From positions 434,001-498,000 of the forward strand of contig NZ_JANLCM010000002.1 in NCBI RefSeq assembly GCF_024979235.1: 64,000 bases of DNA, given 5' to 3'. The translations under genes and the position numbers were made by a program. Below, one piece after another: positions 58,509-64,000 of this stretch. The notes beneath the pieces were generated by a model. That model had not been told where the DNA came from. It made no database searches and saw only the letters and a list, made by a program, of their open reading frames with translations. Each line of letters opens with the position of its first letter. Position 1 is the first letter of the stretch. The stretch comes from Herbiconiux aconitum. GTDB taxonomy: Bacteria; Actinomycetota; Actinomycetes; Actinomycetales; Microbacteriaceae.

Positions 58509-59615
58509 ATGTTAGACATTGACCTTTCAGAACAGATCGCCCAGCTCCGGAGCACCTTCAGCGACATCCGATCGGTCGTCGACGTCGACGCTCTACAGGC
58601 CGAGATCGCGCGCCTGAGCGAGGAGGCCGGCGTTCCCGATCTGTGGGACGATACCGACAAGGCGCAGAAGGTGACCAGCGCCCTCAGTCACCGCCAGGGC
58701 GAACTCGCGCGCATCGAGTCGATCGAGAGCCGCCTCGACGACCTCGAGGTGCTGATCGAACTGGCGAACTCGGAGAACGACGAGGAGTCGGCCGAGGAGG
58801 CCAAGGCCGAACTCGTCTCCCTGCAGAAGGTGCTCGGCGACCTCGAGGTGCAGACCCTGCTGAACGGCGAGTGGGATGCGCGGCCCGCCGTCGTGACCAT
58901 CCGCTCCGGCGCAGGGGGAGTGGATGCCGCCGACTTCGCCGAGATGCTGATGCGCATGTATCTGCGCTGGGCCGAGAAGCACAACTACTCCACCACGGTG
59001 ATGGACACGAGTTACGCCGAAGAGGCGGGCATCAAGTCGGCGACCTTCGAGATCGACGCGCCCTATGCCTTCGGAACCCTGTCGGTCGAGGCCGGAACGC
59101 ACCGTCTGGTGCGGATGAGCCCCTTCGGTGCGGCGGGCAAGCGCCAGACCAGCTTCGCCGCCGTGGAGGTCATCCCGCTGATGGAGGAGGCCGGTGCGAT
59201 CGAGATCCCGGAGAACGACATCCGCGTCGACGTCTTCCGGTCGAGCGGCCCAGGTGGCCAGTCGGTCAACACCACCGACTCCGCCGTACGCATCACGCAC
59301 CTTCCCACCGGAACGGTGGTCTCGATGCAGAACGAGAAGAGCCAGATCCAGAACCGTGCCGCCGCCATGCGCGTGCTCGCCTCCCGGCTGCTCGTGCTGC
59401 AGCGCGAAGCCGAGGCGGCCCAGAAGAAAGAACTGGCCGGAACCATCACCGCGAGCTGGGGCGACCAGATGCGCAGCTACGTGCTCGCGCCCTACCAGAT
59501 GGTGAAAGACCTGCGCACGGAGTACGAGGTCAACAACCCCTCGGCCGTGTTCGACGGCGACCTCGACGGGTTCATCGCTGCGGGCATCCGGTGGCGTAAG
59601 CGCAAGACCGAGTAG
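58509..59615 (+). CDS. prfB: Peptide chain release factor 2
   Basis: A 368-residue release factor. [19 protein letters not shown] carries the SPF tripeptide that reads UGA and UAA, so this is RF2, and [19 protein letters not shown] holds the GGQ that triggers peptide release. The frame is unbroken from the ATG; the programmed frameshift found in many bacterial prfB genes is absent. It precedes ftsE, ftsX and smpB, a gene order common in actinobacteria. Confidence 0.97.
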   Translation: MLDIDLSEQIAQLRSTFSDIRSVVDVDALQAEIARLSEEAGVPDLWDDTDKAQKVTSALSHRQGELARIESIESRLDDLEVLIELANSENDEESAEEAKAELVSLQKVLGDLEVQTLLNGEWDARPAVVTIRSGAGGVDAADFAEMLMRMYLRWAEKHNYSTTVMDTSYAEEAGIKSATFEIDAPYAFGTLSVEAGTHRLVRMSPFGAAGKRQTSFAAVEVIPLMEEAGAIEIPENDIRVDVFRSSGPGGQSVNTTDSAVRITHLPTGTVVSMQNEKSQIQNRAAAMRVLASRLLVLQREAEAAQKKELAGTITASWGDQMRSYVLAPYQMVKDLRTEYEVNNPSAVFDGDLDGFIAAGIRWRKRKTE

Positions 59616-59713
59616 GTGCCGCGCGAACCCGTCGGCGGCCGTTTCTATGAATCGGCGTGTCCAGCGAGTCGTGCGCTGCAAAAGGGCGAAGCCCTGCTTA
59701 GTCTCAACACGTC

Positions 59714-60910
59714 ATGATTCGGTTTGATCACGTAACCAAGACCTACAAGGGCACCAAGCGGCCGGCCCTCAACTCGGTCGACCTCGAAATCCTGCGCGGG
59801 GAGTTCGTCTTCCTGGTGGGGGCGTCGGGGTCGGGTAAGTCGAGCTTCCTCCGCCTGATCCTCAAGGAGGACAGGCCGACCAGTGGAAACATCCACGTGC
59901 TCGGTCAAGACCTCAATGCCATCTCGAACCGCAAGGTTCCCTACTTCCGCCGCAACCTCGGGGTCGTCTTCCAGGACTTCCGGCTGCTGCCGTCGAAGAA
60001 CGTCTTCGACAACGTGGCGTTCACGCTGCAGGTCATCGGCAAGTCGCGCGGCTTCATTCAGGAAGCGGTTCCGGATGTGCTGCAGATGGTCGGTCTGGCC
60101 GAGAAGGCGAACCGCCTGCCGCACGAGTTGTCGGGCGGTGAGCAGCAGCGTGTCGCCATCGCTCGCGCCGTGGTGAACAAGCCTGCCATCCTGCTGGCCG
60201 ACGAGCCCACCGGTAACCTCGACCCCTCCACGAGTGCGGGCATCATGACGGTTCTCGAACGCATCAACGCCGGGGGCACCACCGTGGTCATGGCCACCCA
60301 CGACAACGCGATCGTCGACCACATGAAGCGGCGGGTGATCGAGCTCGTGACCGGCCAGATCGTGCGCGACGAAGACCAGGGCGGCTACGGCATGACCGCC
60401 GAGATCGCGCTGCAGGACTCGGGGCTCACCGCCGAGATCGCGCTCTCCGAAGGGCTCGTGCGCCCGGTCGGTCCGGCGCAGCCGCACGTGGCTCCGCCGC
60501 GCTATGCGCCGCCGGTGCCCACCTCGACCCAGGCCACGCCCGTGGTCGCGCCACCGCCGCTGCAGCCCGTTTCGCCGCCGATGCCGGCCTCGCAGCCCGT
60601 GCCGGTCCAACAGCCGGTGCCCGTGCAGCAGCCTGCCGCCGAGCCGGTCACCGTGCCTCCGACCCCGCAGTACGCGCAGTTCGACCGGCCGCAGCAGCCG
60701 GCGCCTGCTCCGGCCGCACCCACGCAGACCGGCCCCGTCGCACCGGCAGGTGCGCATCCGGGAACCCCGCCGATGCCGGTGAATCCACCGCAGCCGGATG
60801 CGAGTGACCCGGCCACCGAATCACTCACCCTCGCCGAGAAGCTCGGCCTGCGGGCGCCCGGCGCCCCGGCCGATCAGGCGAACGACCAGAACGTAGGACC
60901 GACGACGTGA
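59714..60910 (+). CDS. ftsE: Cell division ATP-binding protein FtsE with a Pro-rich tail
   Basis: A 398-residue protein; FtsE is usually about 230. The ATPase domain has Walker A GASGSGKS (36-43), [17 protein letters not shown], signature LSGGEQQ (139-145), Walker [12 protein letters not shown] and switch His in MATHDN. From about residue 225 a tail rich in Pro, Ala, Val and Gln follows, with short repeats TAEIAL and VPVQQP, ending [13 protein letters not shown]. It partners FtsX to regulate cell-wall hydrolases at the division site. The stop overlaps the ftsX GTG by four bases. Confidence 0.95.
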   Translation: MIRFDHVTKTYKGTKRPALNSVDLEILRGEFVFLVGASGSGKSSFLRLILKEDRPTSGNIHVLGQDLNAISNRKVPYFRRNLGVVFQDFRLLPSKNVFDNVAFTLQVIGKSRGFIQEAVPDVLQMVGLAEKANRLPHELSGGEQQRVAIARAVVNKPAILLADEPTGNLDPSTSAGIMTVLERINAGGTTVVMATHDNAIVDHMKRRVIELVTGQIVRDEDQGGYGMTAEIALQDSGLTAEIALSEGLVRPVGPAQPHVAPPRYAPPVPTSTQATPVVAPPPLQPVSPPMPASQPVPVQQPVPVQQPAAEPVTVPPTPQYAQFDRPQQPAPAPAAPTQTGPVAPAGAHPGTPPMPVNPPQPDASDPATESLTLAEKLGLRAPGAPADQANDQNVGPTT

Positions 60911-61821
60911 GATTCGCACTCATCCTGGGTGAGGTCGGCACCGGCCTCCGGCGCAACGTCTCGATGGTCATCTCGGTCGTTCTCGTCACCTTCATCTCGC
61001 TGACCTTCGTGGGCACGGCCGGTCTGATGCAACTGCAGATCAACCAGATGAAGAACTTCTGGTACGACAAGGCGCAGGTCGCCGTGTACATGTGCACCGC
61101 GACATCCGGCGGCGACAATTGTGCGGGTGGCGAGGCCAACGCCGACCAGATCGCGGCGGTGAAGGCTCAGCTCGACTCGCCGACGCTGGCGCCCTTCATC
61201 CAGCAGTACTACTTCGAAGACCACGAGCAGGCCTACGAGAACTTCAAGCAGCAGTTCGCCGACAACCCGGTCACCGCCTACGTCACACCCGACCTGCTGA
61301 GTCAGACCTACTGGGTGAACCTCAAAGATCCGCAGCAGTCGGACGTGCTGGTCGAGAGTCTCTCCGGCCTGCCCGGCGTCGACGGAGTGACCGACCAGCG
61401 GAGCTACCTCGAGCAGATCTTCAACATCCTGAACATCGCCAGCATCACCGCTCTCGGAATCGCGATCATCATGCTCGTCGCGGCGGTGCTGCTGATCGCC
61501 ACCACCATCCGGCTCTCCGCCTTCTCGAGGCGGCGGGAGATCGGCATCATGCGGCTCGTCGGAGCATCGAACCGCTTCATCCAGACACCCTTCATCGTCG
61601 AGGGGGTCATCGCGTCGCTCATCGGCTCGGTGCTCGCCGGCCTCGCGTTGGTGCTGGTCGTGAAGTTCTTCGTGCAAGACCAGTTGGCGACCGCATTGCC
61701 GTTCACCTCCTTCATCGGCTTGGGGGAAGCGTTCTTCGTGGCGCCGATTCTGATCGTCGGTGGCGCGCTGCTCGCTGCCTTGGCGGCCAAGGTCGCGATC
61801 ACCCGGTATCTGAAGGTCTAG
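60907..61821 (+). CDS. ftsX: Cell division protein FtsX
   Basis: A 304-residue permease-like protein. One N-terminal helix, a large outer domain (about residues 50-160, with a Cys pair [11 protein letters not shown]), then three helices; [34 protein letters not shown] (two blocks) is the FtsX core. It signals to peptidoglycan hydrolases at the septum with FtsE. GTG start coupled to ftsE. A -10-like TAGAAT at 61819-61824, overlapping its stop, probably drives smpB. Confidence 0.95.
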   Translation: MRFALILGEVGTGLRRNVSMVISVVLVTFISLTFVGTAGLMQLQINQMKNFWYDKAQVAVYMCTATSGGDNCAGGEANADQIAAVKAQLDSPTLAPFIQQYYFEDHEQAYENFKQQFADNPVTAYVTPDLLSQTYWVNLKDPQQSDVLVESLSGLPGVDGVTDQRSYLEQIFNILNIASITALGIAIIMLVAAVLLIATTIRLSAFSRRREIGIMRLVGASNRFIQTPFIVEGVIASLIGSVLAGLALVLVVKFFVQDQLATALPFTSFIGLGEAFFVAPILIVGGALLAALAAKVAITRYLKV

Positions 61822-61871
61822 AATGGTGGGCTGCCCCATTTCGGGCATCCACCCCTGATCGAGGAGACGCC

Positions 61872-62348
61872 GTGCCACGCGAACGCGGAGAGAAGGTCGT
61901 CGCGACCAACCGCAAGGCGCGACACGACTACACCATCGAAGACACCTATGAGGCGGGCCTGGTTCTCACCGGCACCGAGGTGAAGTCGCTGCGGGAAGGC
62001 CGGGCCTCGTTGGTCGACGGCTATGCCTTCGTCGAGGGCGGAGAAGCCTGGCTCGACGCCGTGCACATCCCGGAGTACAACCAGGGCACCTGGAACAACC
62101 ATCCGCCGCGCCGCAAGCGCAAGCTTCTGCTGCACAAGGAGCAGATCCTCAAGATCCACAACAAGACCAAAGAGGGCGGCTACACCCTCGTTCCGTTGAA
62201 GCTGTACTTCAGCGACGGTCGCGCGAAGGTCGAGATCGCGGTGGCGAAGGGAAAGCGCGAGTACGACAAGCGCCAGGCCCTCCGCGAGCGGCAAGACAAG
62301 CGCGAGGCCGATCGCGCCATCTCGAGCCACCGCAACCTCGGCGACTGA
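61872..62348 (+). CDS. smpB: SsrA-binding protein SmpB
   Basis: A 158-residue protein that brings tmRNA to stalled ribosomes. [35 protein letters not shown] (successive blocks), [20 protein letters not shown] and the basic tail [20 protein letters not shown] match the family. GTG start with GAGGAG upstream. The ssrA gene is not seen next to it in this window. A perfect 18-base inverted repeat follows the stop. Confidence 0.97.
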   Translation: MPRERGEKVVATNRKARHDYTIEDTYEAGLVLTGTEVKSLREGRASLVDGYAFVEGGEAWLDAVHIPEYNQGTWNNHPPRRKRKLLLHKEQILKIHNKTKEGGYTLVPLKLYFSDGRAKVEIAVAKGKREYDKRQALRERQDKREADRAISSHRNLGD

Positions 62349-62381
62349 CTCGCCCTCACCCCTCTCCGCGTCATCCCGCCC

Positions 62382-62466
62382 CGTCGAAACGACGGAGTTT
62401 CGCCGCGAAACGCACACACTACGGTGTGACACCCCGAACCCCGGGAGGAACTCCGTCGTTTCGACG
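62382..62466. terminator. Hairpin repeat between convergent smpB and SDR genes
   Basis: CGTCGAAACGACGGAGTT (62382-62399) and AACTCCGTCGTTTCGACG (62449-62466) are perfect 18-base inverted repeats. Inside lies a second hairpin, CACAC-TACG-GTGTG (62415-62428). The core GAAACGACGGAG also forms an inverted pair in the 20558-20981 gap, so this is a dispersed intergenic repeat that may act as a bidirectional terminator. Confidence 0.75.
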
Positions 62467-62498
62467 CGGTAAGACGCGGTAAGGGGGAGGGGTGTGGG

Positions 62499-63464
62499 TC
62501 AGTCGGGGAGGTCGTAGGTGGCGCCCGTGAGGTGCTCAGCGGCGGCCCAGAGAGGGCGCGCGATCGCGGGGTCGCGGGCGTAGGGCTTCGCGCCGACGAC
62601 GGCCGGACGGCCCTTCAGCTGTCGCCAGCCGGCGGGGCCCCAGTACTGCCCACCAGCGGCGGCGGCGTCGGTGGCGGCGGCCACGATCGGCCAGGCGCCC
62701 GCATCCTTGCCTTGGGCGATCACACGATAGCCCGGGCGGAGGAGTGCCGGGGCGCTCTTCGGGGTGGGCAGGATGTCGCGTCGCGGTGCGAGCTCGTCGA
62801 CCGAGTACCCCGGATGCGCCACCAGGCTCGCCACCGGAGCTTCCGCCAGGCGGAGCCGCCGGTCGAGCTCGAACCCGAAGGTCATTACGGCGAGCTTCGA
62901 CCGCCCGTAGGTGCGGAACTCACGGAATCGCCCCGCCTCCGACTGCAGGTCGTCGAGATCGAGGCGGAAGAACTCGTGACTGATGCTGCCGAGGTGCACG
63001 ATGCGACCGGGCGTCGGCTGGGCCAGGAGAGCCGGGAGCATCCGCCCGATGAGGGCGAAGTGGCCGAGGAAGTTCGTGCCGATCATGGCTTCGAAGCCGT
63101 CAGCCGTGGTCTGTCGGCCGTGGGAGGCCAGCACACCCGCGTTGGCGATCAGAGCATCGACGCGGGGGAGCGCCGAGAGCTCGGCAGCGGCATCCGCGAT
63201 CGAGGAGAGATCGGCGAGGTCCAGGCGCACGAAGCGCGCGTCGGCCGCCGGCACCTGGGCGGAGAGGGAGCGGAGGGCTGCCGCGCCGCGTTCGGCGTTG
63301 CGGGCCGCGATCACCACCGTGCCGCCGGCTGCGGCGAGCTGCTCGCTCGCCCAATAGCCGAGGCCCCCGGTTCCGCCGGTGATCACGAAGGTGCGGCCCG
63401 TGAGGTCGGGCACGACGGGGGCGCCGCCTTGCGAGGCCACGGAGCGGGAATCTGCGCCGCTCAC
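62499..63464 (-). CDS. SDR-family oxidoreductase
   Basis: A 321-residue short-chain dehydrogenase. TFVITGGTGGLGYWASEQLA (cofactor site), ALIANAGVLASHG (NAG), the Ser of HLGSISHEF and TYGRSKLAVMTFG (Tyr-x-x-x-Lys) are present. It resembles protochlorophyllide/retinol-type SDRs; substrate unknown. The start is GTG at 63464, overlapping the stop of the SIMPL-domain gene (GTGA); the first 19 residues are a loose extension before the SDR fold. Confidence 0.88.
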   Translation of the reverse strand: MSGADSRSVASQGGAPVVPDLTGRTFVITGGTGGLGYWASEQLAAAGGTVVIAARNAERGAAALRSLSAQVPAADARFVRLDLADLSSIADAAAELSALPRVDALIANAGVLASHGRQTTADGFEAMIGTNFLGHFALIGRMLPALLAQPTPGRIVHLGSISHEFFRLDLDDLQSEAGRFREFRTYGRSKLAVMTFGFELDRRLRLAEAPVASLVAHPGYSVDELAPRRDILPTPKSAPALLRPGYRVIAQGKDAGAWPIVAAATDAAAAGGQYWGPAGWRQLKGRPAVVGAKPYARDPAIARPLWAAAEHLTGATYDLPD

Positions 63465-64000
63465 GCGAGCGCGGTCTGCGACGAGAAGCGGGCGTGCACG
63501 GTGGCCTCGATCACGATCGCGCTGGGCCGCAGTTCCATGCCTCCGCCGCCTGGCGCCCCTTTGGCCATGGCCATGGCGGCGAACTGCGTCGCCGGTGCCG
63601 GGTTGTCGAGCAGGCCGGGATCGGAGATCGAGATCGGCACGACATCGCCGAGCCCCAGCGCCGCGGCGTATTCGCGGGCCTTGGTGACGGCATCCACGAC
63701 CGCGCCCCGACGGGCCTCGGCCTGCAGTTCCTCCTCGGTCTCGCGGGAGAGCAGCCAATCGATGCCGTCGATCGCGATGCCGTCGCGGATGGAGACGACG
63801 TCGATCCACTCGGACAGGGCTTCGAAGTCGTCGAACTCGGCGTCGACGAAGACGGCGCTGTGGAACTCCACCGGCAGCCGGGTGGCGTCCTGACTCCAGG
63901 GGCGCTGCCCCCAGACGCGGATGTCTTCGGAGTGCCAGCCGATCACCGGCCCGTCGTGCTCGTCGAGGATCGACTCGAGAGACCCCGTGAGCGACTCGTG
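63461..64000 (-). CDS. SIMPL-domain (DUF541) protein, N-terminus beyond the window
   Basis: About 180 residues are visible; the frame continues past the window end, so the start is missing. ESLTGSLESILDEHDGPV opens the visible part, followed by GWHSEDIRVWGQRPWSQDA, AVVDAVTKAREYAAALGLGD and a C-terminal EATVHARFSS. The repeated alternation of strands and helices and the AREYAAALGL block fit SIMPL/DUF541 proteins, of unknown cellular role. Coupled to the SDR gene by a GTGA overlap. Confidence 0.75.
   Translation of the reverse strand, partial: HESLTGSLESILDEHDGPVIGWHSEDIRVWGQRPWSQDATRLPVEFHSAVFVDAEFDDFEALSEWIDVVSIRDGIAIDGIDWLLSRETEEELQAEARRGAVVDAVTKAREYAAALGLGDVVPISISDPGLLDNPAPATQFAAMAMAKGAPGGGGMELRPSAIVIEATVHARFSSQTALA

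Noticed and set aside
58509..58620. Programmed frameshift in prfB
   Set aside because: The frame is continuous from the ATG through the GGQ motif, with no in-frame TGA near codon 25.
62349..62498. tmRNA (ssrA) next to smpB
   Set aside because: The gap is only 150 bases and is filled by an 18-base inverted repeat; no tRNA-like ends or tag frame are visible.

Overview
The window reads as a chromosomal segment of a high-GC actinobacterium, most likely of the family Microbacteriaceae. That placement is inference. It rests on dense GC-rich genes, many start codons sitting 6 to 8 bases after a TAnnnT -10 box (leaderless style), a DUF3039 protein, a proline-tailed FtsE, and the order prfB-ftsE-ftsX-smpB. 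No rRNA, phage, transposase or CRISPR array is visible. There is one tRNA gene, tRNA-Leu(UAG).

Layout. 1-1253: a cut-off EamA-type exporter diverging from a MarR regulator over two very regular palindromes. 1271-12771: a glycoside utilisation locus with two cytoplasmic six-hairpin glycosidases, a sugar isomerase, an MDR dehydrogenase, a sugar ABC importer without its own ATPase, a ROK regulator, a Gfo/Idh/MocA dehydrogenase and an HpcH/HpaI aldolase. 12725-17722: nucleoside salvage with a BMP lipoprotein, adenosine deaminase, nucleoside hydrolase and nucleoside phosphorylase, under a GntR/UTRA regulator whose likely operator recurs at two promoters. 17780-26538: exporters, an M18 aminopeptidase, a short lipoprotein, a DrrAB-like exporter with a TetR regulator, and a PhzF enzyme. 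This part also holds a 424-base gene-free stretch that is almost entirely a nested inverted repeat.

26768-33767: seven tightly coupled genes forming an Ebo-type cluster. EboC (UbiA-like), EboA, EboB (TatD-like), EboE and an EboF-like phosphodiesterase are present. The EboD cyclase (3-dehydroquinate-synthase-like) appears to be replaced by a myo-inositol-phosphate-synthase homologue, and there is an extra TIM-barrel isomerase. This is the most interesting system here: it suggests a prenylated or lipid-linked cyclitol. The function of ebo genes is only partly known (precursor transport for scytonemin in a cyanobacterium, nematode repellence in a pseudomonad).

33782-45330: a DHA2 drug exporter with a TetR regulator, an SDR, a large RecB-like nuclease/helicase, an aldo/keto reductase, a fused ATP-grasp/acyltransferase protein and a small XRE regulator. 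45346-51529: a TagGH-type polysaccharide exporter with a nucleotidyltransferase, then a second ABC exporter. 51516-64000: housekeeping genes pncB, murI-rph-rdgB, a cation efflux protein, DedA, tRNA-Leu, an MFS protein, prfB, ftsEX, smpB, an SDR and a SIMPL-domain protein cut by the window end.

Starts were chosen from Shine-Dalgarno sequences, stop/start overlaps and leaderless -10 spacing. Family names come from motif recognition by eye; no database search was possible.
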